Part shown: positions 16,336-26,590 of the stretch, piece after piece
How positions within the stretch are numbered: position 1 is the first letter of the stretch
How the letters are laid out: every line of letters starts with the position of its first letter
DNA from: Myxococcales bacterium
GTDB taxonomy: Bacteria; Myxococcota_A; Polyangia; Polyangiales; Ga0077539
Length of the DNA stretch: 64,000 bases
Assembly: GCA_013298625.1 (NCBI GenBank)
Contig: JAAFIF010000006.1
Span: 62,001 to 126,000 of the forward strand
Direction: 5' to 3'
The notes under the pieces: model-generated
Seen by the model: only the letters and a program-made list of their open reading frames with translations
What the model was told of the DNA's origin: nothing
The model's database searches: none
Translations under genes and position numbers: made by a program

Positions 16336-17403
16336 TCACGCTTGCGCGCGCTTGGTGCTCGTCGTGATCGCGGCGTCCGTCCCGAGGTCGCCCTTCTCGC
16401 CGGGCCGACGGATGCCCTTCTTCAAGAGCACTTCGGCCTGGATCTTCGCGAACACCTCGGGGTGCTCGTCGAGGAACGTGCGCGCGCCGTCCCGTCCCTG
16501 CCCGAGCCTCTCGCCCTTGTAGCTGAACCACGATCCCGACTTCTCGACGCAGCCCGCGTCCACAGCGATGTCCAGCACGTCGCTCGAACGCGAGATCCCC
16601 TGGCCGTACAGAATATCGAACTCGACCTCGGTGAAGGGCGGGGCGAGCTTGTTCTTCACGACCTTCACGCGCGTGCGATTCCCTAGGATCTTCTCGCCGT
16701 CCTTGATCTGCCCGGTGCGACGGATGTCCATGCGCATCGACGCGTAGAACTTCAGCGCGTTGCCGCCGGTGGTCGTCTCGGGGTTGCCGAACATCACGCC
16801 AATCTTCATGCGGATCTGGTTGATGAAGATCATCATCGTGTTGGACTTGTGCACCGCGGCGGCGAGCTTGCGCAGCGCCTGGCTCATCAAGCGCGCGTGC
16901 AGACCCGGGAGCTGATCGCCCATCTCTCCCTCGATCTCGGCCTTCGGAACGAGCGCCGCCACCGAGTCGATCACCACCAGGTCCACCGCGTTCGAGCGCG
17001 TGAGGTGCTCGGCGATCTCGAGCGCCTGCTCGCCGTTGTCCGGCTGCGAGACGAGCAGCTCCTCCATGTTGACGCCGAGCTTCTTGGCGTAAACCGTGTC
17101 CAGCGCGTGCTCCGCGTCGATGAACGCCGCCACGCCGCCGAGCCGCTGCACTTCAGCGATCGCGTGAAGGGTGAGCGTGGTCTTGCCGGACGACTCGGGG
17201 CCGTACACCTCGACGATGCGCCCGCGGGGATAGCCGCCGATGCCCATGGCGATGTCGAGCCCCACCGAGCCCGACGGGATCACTCCGATCTCGGGCCTGG
17301 TGACCTTGTCGCCTTCGAGGCGCATGACCGCGCCCTTTCCGAACTGCTTCTCGATCTCGGCCAGCGCACCCTTGAGGGCCTTCGTCTTGTTCTCGTCGAG
17401 CAT
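16336..17403 (-). CDS. recA: Recombinase RecA
   Basis: 355 residues, normal length. The start at 17403 ([14 protein letters not shown]) is preferred because AAGGAG lies 9 bases upstream; a GTG six codons earlier overlaps that ribosome-binding site. Walker A 'GPESSGKTT', the 'DAEHALD' segment, Walker B '[12 protein letters not shown]', loop L1 ('[18 protein letters not shown]'), and loop L2 ('[21 protein letters not shown]') are all present. RecA forms ATP-dependent filaments on single-stranded DNA for recombination repair and SOS induction. The C-terminus ends in Lys/Arg residues rather than the usual acidic tail, a mild oddity. It faces the GGDEF gene across a 312-base intergenic region. Confidence 0.98.
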   Translation of the reverse strand: MLDENKTKALKGALAEIEKQFGKGAVMRLEGDKVTRPEIGVIPSGSVGLDIAMGIGGYPRGRIVEVYGPESSGKTTLTLHAIAEVQRLGGVAAFIDAEHALDTVYAKKLGVNMEELLVSQPDNGEQALEIAEHLTRSNAVDLVVIDSVAALVPKAEIEGEMGDQLPGLHARLMSQALRKLAAAVHKSNTMMIFINQIRMKIGVMFGNPETTTGGNALKFYASMRMDIRRTGQIKDGEKILGNRTRVKVVKNKLAPPFTEVEFDILYGQGISRSSDVLDIAVDAGCVEKSGSWFSYKGERLGQGRDGARTFLDEHPEVFAKIQAEVLLKKGIRRPGEKGDLGTDAAITTSTKRAQA

Positions 17404-17715
17404 TGGGGTTCTCTCCTTCACGCTTGTCTTCGGTTAGACCGACGTCGTCACTCTGCTCCGCCCTTCGCGGCGCTCGTTGACCTCGTGTCGAACCGATAGA
17501 TGCCGCCGCTCGGTTCGCCGCGCCAGAGGGCGACATGCGCGGTGATGGCTTCGGCGAACTCCGTGAAGTGCTGTAAATTCACTGACAGAGTCGCTGTGAC
17601 AGAATAAGACAACGCGTGAATCGCTGGGCTCGGCTCCGAGCGTGTGGACAGGATATGTCACGCTTGCGCAGAAGTTGTCCCTCTTCGATCGGCGCTGATA
17701 ACGGGGACGTCACTC
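17404..17715. promoter_or_regulatory. Divergent promoter region of recA and the GGDEF gene
   Basis: 312 bases, locally lower in GC than the flanking genes around 17563-17620. An inverted repeat GTGAA-N10-TTCAC lies at 17563-17582, followed by two related CTGACAG (17582-17588) and CTGTGACAG (17594-17602) words. No exact copy of the enterobacterial CTG-N10-CAG LexA box was seen. The inverted repeat is a candidate operator only. It is assigned to regulation by position between the two starts, not by match to a known site. Confidence 0.35.
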
Positions 17716-19971
17716 ATGGGACTCGTACGGATACTCCGTGCGGCCCGACGCTTCGCGCGGGTCGCGCTCGCCCCTGCCTGCGCGCTCGCGCTCGCGTCGC
17801 TCTCGGCGCGCGGTGCGTTCAGTCCGCCCACGCGTGGCGCTCTGGTCGTACTCGCGCTCGCGCTGTTCGTTGCGATGACGCGCGCGTTTCGTCGGCACCG
17901 CGCTCGTCGCGATGATCGCAGCATCGCTCCGCTCGACGGCGGAACGGCGATGATCATCGTCTCGCTCGCGTACGTCGCGCTGAGCGCGAGCGGCGGCTGG
18001 GGGCGCTCTCCGCTCTCTGCGCTGCCCGCGGTGGCGCTCGCCGTCGCTGGCGCGCTGACGGCTCCTGCGTCCGCGGTGATCGCCACGCTCTTCGCGTTCG
18101 GCGCCGAAGCGATGGGCTTCTTTCGCGACCCGAGCACCACGCCCTCGCAGCTCGGCTTGCGCATCGGCGTGCTCGCGCTGGCCGCGGTCGCGCACAACGC
18201 CATCACGCGCTTCGAGGTCGCCCGCGTCCGTCGCGCCGCAGAAAAGGCACTCGACGCCGAGCGCGAGCGGCAAAAAGAAGCGGCGAAGTCCTTTCGACTC
18301 GTGCAGGCGCCCTCGCACCAGCCGCACGCCCCGTCGGAAGAGGGCCGCCGCGTGCGCTCGGGGCTCGAAGAGATCCGCGAGTCCACTGCTGGGCTGCTCG
18401 AGCTCGCGCGCCGCACGCTCGACCTGCACACCTGCGCGATCTATTGGCTCGACGCCAAGGGCGCCACGCTGCGGCTCGTCGAAGCGGTCACCGACGCGGG
18501 GGACATCTTCAGCAAAGAGCCGATCCCCGTCGGAGCTGGCGCGGTCGGCGGCGTCGCGGCGATGACCCGCCCTGTGGTCCTCGCGAAGCTTCGCCCCGAG
18601 TACGGCGGGCTCACGTACTACCGCGGCGCGCACGACGCGAAGGCCTTCGCGGGCGTCCCCATCCGCGACGATCACGGCGGAGAAGAGCTGCGCGGCGTGG
18701 TCGTCGCAGACCGCGCCGAGGACCGCCCGTTCGAAGAGCACGAGCAGCACGCGCTCGCCGCGCTCGCACAGCAAGCGCTCAGGCTGGTGCGCACCGAGCG
18801 CTTGTTCGCCGCGATGGAGAAGAGCAAAGACGAGCTCGCCAAGATGCACCGCGCGTCGAGGGCGATCGGCGACGCGCTGACCGAAGATCAAGTGCTCGAG
18901 GCCGTCGCCGAGAGCGCCAAGGCCTTCGTCGAGCACGACCTGTGCGTGATCGCCACGTTCGACGAGAGCGCGAAGACCCACCGCGTTCGCTTCGCCGACG
19001 GCGCCGGCGCCGAAGCGCTCGCGGGCAAGACCTTCGCCCACAACAAGGGCATCGCCTCGGCGGTGATCGACTCGCGCCACCCCGCGCCGTACCGCGGCCA
19101 CTACGACCCCAAGACCCAAGTGCTCTTCACCCGCGAGCAGCCGCTCGAGGGGATGGAGTCCGCCCTCTGCCTCCCGCTCGTCGTCCGCGATCACTCGATC
19201 GGTACGCTCACGCTCGCGGCGCAGCGGCGCGGGGCTTTTCCCGATGCGACGCGACAGCTGCTCTCGGTGCTCGCGGGCAACGCCGCCGTGGCCATCTCCA
19301 ACGCCGCCGCGGTCAAGCGCCTCGAAGAGCTCGCCACCACCGACCCCATGACAGGGCTGCTCAACAAGCGCTCGCTGCAAGACGAGTTCGAGCGTCGCAT
19401 CAAGAGCGCAGCCCGCTTCGGAAAGAAGCTCGCCGTCCTCGTCACCGACATCGACAAGTTCAAGAACGTCAACGACACCTACGGCCACTCGATCGGCGAC
19501 GTCGTCATCAAGGGCCTCGGCGCCGTCATGACCCGCTGCAAGCGCGACACCGACGCCGTCGCGCGCTTCGGCGGCGAAGAGTTCGTCCTCGTCTGCGAAG
19601 AGACCGACACCGAAGGCGCCTACGCCCTCGCCGAGCGCATCCGCACCGAGCTCGAAAAGACGGTCTTTGCCACCGAAATGGGCCCTCTGAAGGTCACCTG
19701 CTCCCTCGGCGTCGCAGAGTTTCCCAAGGACGGCGCGAACAAAGAGGACCTGTTCTCGCGCGCCGACGAGGCCCTCTACGAAGCCAAGCGCGGCGGCCGC
19801 AACCGCACCTGCCTCGCCGGCCGTCGCTCGGTCGCCTCGACGCCCCCCGCTGAGCCCCCCGCGCCGGTCAAGCAGCAGCGCCCTCAAGCGCAGGCCACGC
19901 GCTCGTCGCCCGTCACCGCGCAGCCCGCCCGCACGACCGCGCGCAACGACAAGAAGCGCATCGCAGGCTGA
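17716..19971 (+). CDS. Membrane-anchored GAF-GGDEF diguanylate cyclase
   Basis: 751 residues from the ATG at 17716; a GTG at 17644 would add 24 residues before the basic, hydrophobic N-terminus. About six hydrophobic segments span residues 1-165. A charged helix (about 170-205) leads into two GAF-like domains (about 225-385 and 390-555). The C-terminal GGDEF domain has 'TTDPMTGLLNKRSL', 'DIDKFKNVNDTYGH', and the active motif GGEEF. An inhibitory I-site RxxD (R-D-T-D) sits at the canonical spacing before it. It should make cyclic di-GMP from two GTP, controlled by signals sensed by membrane or GAF regions and by product feedback. A Pro/Gln/Ala-rich tail of about 45 residues is probably disordered. 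Confidence 0.9.
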   Translation: MGLVRILRAARRFARVALAPACALALASLSARGAFSPPTRGALVVLALALFVAMTRAFRRHRARRDDRSIAPLDGGTAMIIVSLAYVALSASGGWGRSPLSALPAVALAVAGALTAPASAVIATLFAFGAEAMGFFRDPSTTPSQLGLRIGVLALAAVAHNAITRFEVARVRRAAEKALDAERERQKEAAKSFRLVQAPSHQPHAPSEEGRRVRSGLEEIRESTAGLLELARRTLDLHTCAIYWLDAKGATLRLVEAVTDAGDIFSKEPIPVGAGAVGGVAAMTRPVVLAKLRPEYGGLTYYRGAHDAKAFAGVPIRDDHGGEELRGVVVADRAEDRPFEEHEQHALAALAQQALRLVRTERLFAAMEKSKDELAKMHRASRAIGDALTEDQVLEAVAESAKAFVEHDLCVIATFDESAKTHRVRFADGAGAEALAGKTFAHNKGIASAVIDSRHPAPYRGHYDPKTQVLFTREQPLEGMESALCLPLVVRDHSIGTLTLAAQRRGAFPDATRQLLSVLAGNAAVAISNAAAVKRLEELATTDPMTGLLNKRSLQDEFERRIKSAARFGKKLAVLVTDIDKFKNVNDTYGHSIGDVVIKGLGAVMTRCKRDTDAVARFGGEEFVLVCEETDTEGAYALAERIRTELEKTVFATEMGPLKVTCSLGVAEFPKDGANKEDLFSRADEALYEAKRGGRNRTCLAGRRSVASTPPAEPPAPVKQQRPQAQATRSSPVTAQPARTTARNDKKRIAG

Positions 19972-20143
19972 CCGCCTCGCGCAACGGCTTCGTCGTCACC
20001 CTCGCTCGTCAGAGCCGCCGATCGCGCTCGCATCCCACACGGTGCGCTGCGGTCTCGGTGCTCACTGCGACCGCAGCGAACCCATCAGGCATAGACAAAT
20101 CTCTATCCACAAGCGAGGGCTCGCTGCGTTGTACTCCTCCGCG

Positions 20144-21229
20144 ATGTCGTCTCTTCGTTCGCCGCGCGCTCGTTGGCGCAGCTCTTCACTCTGCGTCGCC
20201 GCGCTCCTCTCGGTCGCTCGCGTCGCCAGCGCGCAGTCCGACGCCGAGGTCGCCGCGCGCAGGCAGCTCATCGACGACGCTCGTCGCGCCTCTGCCTCTG
20301 GCGACCACGCGCGCGCCGTCGACCTCGCCACCCGCGCCTCGCGCTTGCGCATGACCCCGTCGCTGCGCGCATTTCTCGCGGCCGAACAGCTCGCCAACGG
20401 CCAGCCCGTGCGCGCGCTCAGCAACGCCGAGCAGTGCGCGGCCGAGCTGCGCCGAGACACCGCTGTCAACGATCGCGATCGATTGATCGCTGACTGCACG
20501 CGCATCGCCCACGACGCCACCGAGCGGCTCGGTCGCGTGAGCGTCGAGGGCGTCGACGAGAGCATCCCTGGCCTCGTCGTTCGCGTGCAGGGCGAAGCCC
20601 TCAACGCTGCGCTCATCGGCGTGGCCACCGTCGTCGACCCCGGCGTCGTCGTCATCGAGGCGTCCGCGACCGGCTATCGCTCGGTGCGCCAAGAGGTCCG
20701 CGTCGAGCCGCGGCAGAGCGTCGTCGTGCGCCTCTCGCTCGAACGCGAGGCGTCTGCGACGACGAGCAACACCAACGCCACGACGTCTGCAACGTCCGCA
20801 ACGTCCACGTCCTCGTCCGGGGCGCGCGCTTCGCTCCCGTCGCGCACGAACAACGCTGTCCCGCCCCCGCGGACCACGCCGCGCGCTGCTCCTTCGCTCG
20901 TCGGTCCCATCGTCGTGACGACAGTCGGTGGCGCCGCGCTCGCCACTGGCGGGATCTCCTTCGCGCTGCAAGCGATGGCGTTCGGAGACTGCCGCGTCGA
21001 GGGCAATGAAAACGTGTGCGCCGGTCGCACCACGGTCGAGCAGGCCGCCCCCGCGGTCACGTTCAACCGCGTCGCGATCGCGTCGACCGTCGTCGGCGCC
21101 GCGGCGCTCGTCGGCGGCGTGACGTGGCTCGTGATCGCGTCCCGCTCGGGGCGAGAGGCCCCGTCGACCGTCGTCGCTCCCACCGCTGACGCGTCGAGCG
21201 TCGGCCTCGTCGTGCGAGGTGCGCTGTGA
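20144..21229 (+). CDS. Exported PEGA-like protein with C-terminal membrane helices
   Basis: 361 residues. The ATG at 20144 opens 'MSSLRSPRARWRSSSLC', a signal peptide ending near 'ARVASAQ'. A helical stretch with TPR-like character (about 30-125: 'ARRASASGDHARAVDLATRA') is followed by a PEGA-like beta domain (about 140-200: 'VVIEASATGYRSVRQEVRV'). Then comes a Thr/Ser/Ala-rich linker and two hydrophobic helices ('VVTTVGGAALATGGISFAL' and 'VVGAAALVGGVTWLVIA'). This layout is common in myxobacterial envelope proteins of unknown role. Its TGA overlaps the GTG start of the next lipoprotein, so the two are translationally coupled. Confidence 0.7.
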   Translation: MSSLRSPRARWRSSSLCVAALLSVARVASAQSDAEVAARRQLIDDARRASASGDHARAVDLATRASRLRMTPSLRAFLAAEQLANGQPVRALSNAEQCAAELRRDTAVNDRDRLIADCTRIAHDATERLGRVSVEGVDESIPGLVVRVQGEALNAALIGVATVVDPGVVVIEASATGYRSVRQEVRVEPRQSVVVRLSLEREASATTSNTNATTSATSATSTSSSGARASLPSRTNNAVPPPRTTPRAAPSLVGPIVVTTVGGAALATGGISFALQAMAFGDCRVEGNENVCAGRTTVEQAAPAVTFNRVAIASTVVGAAALVGGVTWLVIASRSGREAPSTVVAPTADASSVGLVVRGAL

Positions 21230-23148
21230 ACCATCGTCTCTCTCTGGTCTGCCTCTCTCTCGTCGCCGCCAGCGCTTGCTTGCCCGAGCGCTTTCGCCCC
21301 GCCAGCGACAGCGGCGACGCCGAGGCGCGCGACGACGTCGCGCTCGCGGATCGCACTGTGATCGAAGCCGCCATCGACGTCGCTGTGATGGACGATGTCG
21401 CCGCGCCCGACGCGCGACCCGACGCCCTCTCCGACGCAACCGTGGAGTCCGGCGCGGACGCGACCGTCGAGTCCGGCGCCGACGCGACGCCGGACGCCGC
21501 GCGCGACGCAGCGCCGGACGTGATCGTCGACAGCGGCGTGTGCGCGCCCGCGTGCACGGCCAACGCCGCGTGCGTAGCGAGCGCGTGCGTCGCGCGCAAT
21601 TGTCAGGGTGTCAAGGAGATGATCCTCGCTGCTGGTGGCTCTTGGAGCGAGCGCGGCGCGAGCATCGATCCGGACGGCGCCGGACCCGAGACCGCGATCA
21701 ACGTCTTCTGCGCCAACGACGGCGCTGGAGAGCCTCGCGAGTACCTCGACGTCTCGTCGGCGACCAACCACGCCGAGACGCCAGACCTCAACCCTGGTTG
21801 CGGGCTGTGGCGAACCAACTGGAGTCGCGTTCGATTGCTCATCGAGCAGCGCGGCGCGAGCACGACGTACGCGATCGACTCGTCGGACTTTCGCTTCACG
21901 ACGGACACCGTCGACGCGGGTTGCAGGTCCGGCAGCTGGTATCAGGGCAACAGGATCGCCAACCCCAACAGCCCGTTTCATCGCACGTACGGCGTCGGCA
22001 ACGCTTGCGAGTACCGCAGCCTCCGACAGTTCTTTCGCGCAGATTTGCGCGGGACGGGCTTTCGGTTTCCGCCCGACCGCGTGAGCCGCTACAAGATCGC
22101 GAACTTCAGCTCGGGGCAGGCCAACAGCTTCGTCTTCTCCGAGGGCGCGTACGGCTACCGCGTGTCCGTCGACGCCACCTGCGGCGGAATCGTCCCGATC
22201 GAGTGGGACACCGGCGGCCCGGGCGAGCCAGCGCCGCCTGCAGGGCTGAGCGTTCCGCCCGAGCAGTCCTCGACGTGGCGCATCCCGATCCTGCGCGCCC
22301 AGACGCTCAGCGCGGACCCCGCGCCCGGCTCGTCCTGCGCGACGCCCATCCCCGCGGCTCCGATCGGCTCGGACCGCCGTCGATCCGGTGTGTTTCAATC
22401 GTTCTTCAGCGCGATCTCTGGACCCGCGCCGAGCGGCATGGGCTGCAGCCTCGAGGCAGGCGTCACGCGCGCGCTCTGGATCAGCGTCGAGGTGCCCGCG
22501 GGCGAGCAGCGGCGCTTCGTCTCCGAGAGCCCGTTTCCTCACCAAACGGTCATCCGTCGCGTCGAGTCTTGCTCGGACGTCTGCGCCGACCGCAGCGGGC
22601 CGTCAGGCGATGGCATCGGCCAGCCCTTCGTGATGCTCGACAACCGCATGGGCGCGATGCCACGGACGTTCATGCTCGCCGTGAGCCCTCGCAGCGCAGC
22701 GTCGCTCAGCGTGCCGGATCTCTTCGCGACCTTCGTCGTGCAGCCCGTGCAGCCCGCCTCGTGTCACCTCGTGACCAACGCCAACGCCGCGACGACGCTC
22801 GGCGCGCCCACGATGATCGCGCCCGCCGCGGGCCCCGTCGCGAGCCGCACCGTCACCGTCGAGTGGTCCCTGGGGCAATGCGCGACGGGCGCCTACGTCG
22901 AGCACTGCCGCGATCGCTTCTGCAACAGCAGCTACTGCATGGATCGCGGGATGCCCATCCCCTGCACGACGCACATCCCCGCGATGAGCCCGCGCTTCGA
23001 CCTGCGCTTTCGCGAGCCCGGTAGGTACTTCCTCCGCATGCGCTCGCTGCGCTTCTGGATCCCCGCGTACTTGCCTCCGACCGAGAGCATCTACGGCGAC
23101 GAGCCGCTCAGCGTGTACACCGACCCCGTCGAGATCGTCGTGCCCTGA
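21226..23148 (+). CDS. Large lipoprotein with Asp/Ala-rich linker
   Basis: 640 residues. The GTG start overlaps the previous stop (GTGA). The signal ends 'VAASACLPE' (lipobox-like). Residues about 25-105 are an Asp/Ala/Val linker with two copies of 'ATVESGAD'. A short Cys-rich module (about 105-130: 'CAPACTANAACVASACVARN') resembles Cys-repeat tags found between linkers and bodies in other lipoproteins here. The body has 12 or more further Cys residues and beta-type composition ('YRVSVDATCGGIVPIEWD'), suggesting a disulfide-stabilised surface protein. No family was recognised. Function unknown, presumably partnered with the PEGA-like protein. Confidence 0.7.
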   Translation: MNHRLSLVCLSLVAASACLPERFRPASDSGDAEARDDVALADRTVIEAAIDVAVMDDVAAPDARPDALSDATVESGADATVESGADATPDAARDAAPDVIVDSGVCAPACTANAACVASACVARNCQGVKEMILAAGGSWSERGASIDPDGAGPETAINVFCANDGAGEPREYLDVSSATNHAETPDLNPGCGLWRTNWSRVRLLIEQRGASTTYAIDSSDFRFTTDTVDAGCRSGSWYQGNRIANPNSPFHRTYGVGNACEYRSLRQFFRADLRGTGFRFPPDRVSRYKIANFSSGQANSFVFSEGAYGYRVSVDATCGGIVPIEWDTGGPGEPAPPAGLSVPPEQSSTWRIPILRAQTLSADPAPGSSCATPIPAAPIGSDRRRSGVFQSFFSAISGPAPSGMGCSLEAGVTRALWISVEVPAGEQRRFVSESPFPHQTVIRRVESCSDVCADRSGPSGDGIGQPFVMLDNRMGAMPRTFMLAVSPRSAASLSVPDLFATFVVQPVQPASCHLVTNANAATTLGAPTMIAPAAGPVASRTVTVEWSLGQCATGAYVEHCRDRFCNSSYCMDRGMPIPCTTHIPAMSPRFDLRFREPGRYFLRMRSLRFWIPAYLPPTESIYGDEPLSVYTDPVEIVVP

Positions 23149-23335
23149 GCTCGGTGCAGAAGTTTCGCGCGGCGCGCAAAGAATCCGCGTGAATTTGCAG
23201 CATTTTCTCTCGATCCATCGGTGAAGCAAGCGCGGTCGCGGGCGTACGCTCGCGTCGCCTCGAAGCCCGGACGACGAGCCGCTAGCGAGCGACTCCGTCG
23301 AAGCCCCAAAGCGTCGAGGCCAACCGACTGTGTGA

Positions 23336-24766
<1,431 letters not shown>

Positions 24767-24779
24767 GCGCGCCCGACGC

Positions 24780-25454
24780 TCACGCGCCGAAGCGCGGCGC
24801 GAGCACGTGGTTCTCGAGGTGCACGTGCGCGAAGATGTCCGACTCGAGCGCGGACAGCTCTTTGAAGAGCGTGCGGTAGCTGTTGCACGCCCACTCGGGC
24901 AACGTGAACTCGTCGGATGCTTCGCGGATGCGCTCGAGCAGCGCGGCGACGGCGAGGTGCTCGGCCTTCATGTCTGCGAGCAGCGTCGCGCTGCGCTCTC
25001 CCTCGGTCGCGCGCGCCATGAGCGCAGGAAACACCGCTTGCTCTTCTTCGTCGAGGTGCCCGATCAGCGCCGCTGACAGCTCGCTCACGGCGGCGTCCAG
25101 CGCGCGCAGCTTGGGGTTGTGATCGCCGTGCACCCTGGCCACCTTCGCCGCGAGCGGAGCGACAAACGGCAGCGTCTTTCGCAGGTACTCGTGGTGCGTC
25201 GCGATGATCTTCGCGATCAGCGCCGCCGTGGACATCGCGCGCGGATCGTCCTCGACGCGCTGCCCCGCGCGCTCGCTCACGGCGCGCTCGAGCTCGCCCG
25301 CGAGCTGCTCGACGTCGAGGTTGTGCTCCTTGGCTGCGTCCGCGAGCGACATCGCGCCGCGGCAGCAGAAATCGATGCGGTGCTTCTGCAGCACCGCGGC
25401 GCACTCGGAGTGATCGAGCACGAGCGACGCGACGGACTGATGGCGATCGAGCAT
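24780..25454 (-). CDS. ytfE: Iron-sulfur cluster repair di-iron protein (Ric/YtfE/ScdA)
   Basis: 224 residues, the typical size. An N-terminal ScdA_N (DUF542) domain carries the diagnostic Cys pair 'DFCCRGAMSL' (about residues 29-38). A hemerythrin-like helical bundle follows with di-iron ligands in 'IATHHEYL', 'GHLDEEEQAVFPAL', 'KAEHL' and 'HVHLENHVLAPRF'. Ric proteins repair Fe-S clusters damaged by nitric oxide or peroxide in the cytoplasm. The ATG at 25454 is chosen because it gives the conserved N-terminus; longer upstream codons are Arg/Ala-rich with no domain. It is read in the same direction as the methyltransferase gene 270 bases upstream. Confidence 0.93.
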   Translation of the reverse strand: MLDRHQSVASLVLDHSECAAVLQKHRIDFCCRGAMSLADAAKEHNLDVEQLAGELERAVSERAGQRVEDDPRAMSTAALIAKIIATHHEYLRKTLPFVAPLAAKVARVHGDHNPKLRALDAAVSELSAALIGHLDEEEQAVFPALMARATEGERSATLLADMKAEHLAVAALLERIREASDEFTLPEWACNSYRTLFKELSALESDIFAHVHLENHVLAPRFGA

Positions 25455-25723
25455 GGGGGTGAACCTCTGTCTCCTTCGGCGACCGTGCGCAGCGACCGTA
25501 GCCGCCGCGAACAAGAGCGCGATGATGTCACGAGATTCGTAGGTCTTCTGTGTGGACTCGGCAAGAGCGCGCCGCATGCGTGCTGCGCCAGGTGCAACGT
25601 CCTGTGCGCGGTCTCCACTCGCGCTGCGAGCGAGTGCGCGGCCCCCACCCGCGCTTCCGCGCACTCTTCGCTCGCCCCCCGTGCGCGGCTCAGCCCCCAG
25701 CTCGAATCAGAGCACACACACAA

Positions 25724-26590
25724 TCAAAGCGCGATGTGACGCAGCTTCATCTGCACGTCGCTCGACCAGTGGTTGGCGAACGCGCGGACGCAGGTCGAGA
25801 GGTAGCGGACGTAGTCCGTGTAGACCTGGTCGCCCCACTGCGAGCGGATGGTGCCTTCGTTGGCCTGCAGGCGGCGCAGCCACTCGGCGGTGGTGCGACC
25901 GTAGTGCGTGCGGCGGGTCTCGAGCTTCTCGATCTCCCAGTACGGGTTGACCGCGGCCACGAGCTCTTCGAGCCTCGGGTTGAGCCCGCCCGGAAAGATA
26001 ATATCCGCGGTAAACGCCAGGTCTTCGAGGTCCTTGCGCGTGCGCGGGACGCGGTTGCGCAGGATCGCTTGAAACGCGAACACGCCGCCGGGCTTCACCC
26101 AGGTCGAGAGCTTGCGAAAGTACTCGCGGTAGATGTCGATCGCGAGCCCCTGCCGCGCCTGCGCCGGGCTCACGAGGTGGTCGATCATCTCGATGGACTG
26201 CAGGCCGTCGTACTTGGCGCCGCCTTCGAGCCGGGGCTCCCAGTCTTTGTAGTCGACCATCCAGAACTTCGCGTTCGGGATGTTGCGCGCGAGGCACTCT
26301 TCGAACTGCGCGGTCGAGAGGGTGATCCCGTGCGCTTCTTTGATCCCGCGCTTGGACACGTGCTCGACGTTGGCGCCCCAGCCGCAGCCGATGTCGAGGA
26401 CGGTCTTGGTCGCGTCGAGCTCGGCCCAGTTGTAGAGGACGTCGGCCTTGTTGGCCTGGGCCTTCTCGAGCGAGTCCGCGTCGCTCTCGTAGACGGCGGA
26501 CGTGTAGTGCATCCGATCGTCCAGCCAGAGACGAAAGAAGTCGTTGGACAGGCTGTAACCGACATCCACTTCGGCCTTGGTGCTCGTCAC
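25724..26590 (-). CDS. Cyclopropane-fatty-acid-synthase-type methyltransferase
   Basis: 288 residues from a GTG at 26590, with AGGAG about 10 bases upstream. SAM-binding motif I is 'VLDIGCGWGANVEHV' (about residues 65-79), and motif post-I surrounds 'HGITLS'. The start 'VGYSLSNDFFRLWLDDRMHY' and 'SAVYESDADSLEKAQANKAD' match the N-terminus of the CFA synthase/mycolic acid methyltransferase family. Members methylate unsaturated acyl chains or related small molecules. At 288 residues it is shorter than E. coli Cfa and closer to the short methyltransferase group, so the substrate is uncertain. Its position upstream of Ric suggests a shared envelope or stress role only weakly. Confidence 0.82.
   Translation of the reverse strand: MTSTKAEVDVGYSLSNDFFRLWLDDRMHYTSAVYESDADSLEKAQANKADVLYNWAELDATKTVLDIGCGWGANVEHVSKRGIKEAHGITLSTAQFEECLARNIPNAKFWMVDYKDWEPRLEGGAKYDGLQSIEMIDHLVSPAQARQGLAIDIYREYFRKLSTWVKPGGVFAFQAILRNRVPRTRKDLEDLAFTADIIFPGGLNPRLEELVAAVNPYWEIEKLETRRTHYGRTTAEWLRRLQANEGTIRSQWGDQVYTDYVRYLSTCVRAFANHWSSDVQMKLRHIAL

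Noticed and set aside
17571..17588. LexA/SOS box of the enterobacterial type
   Set aside because: CTG and CAG are separated by 12 bases instead of 10, so it does not fit the consensus.
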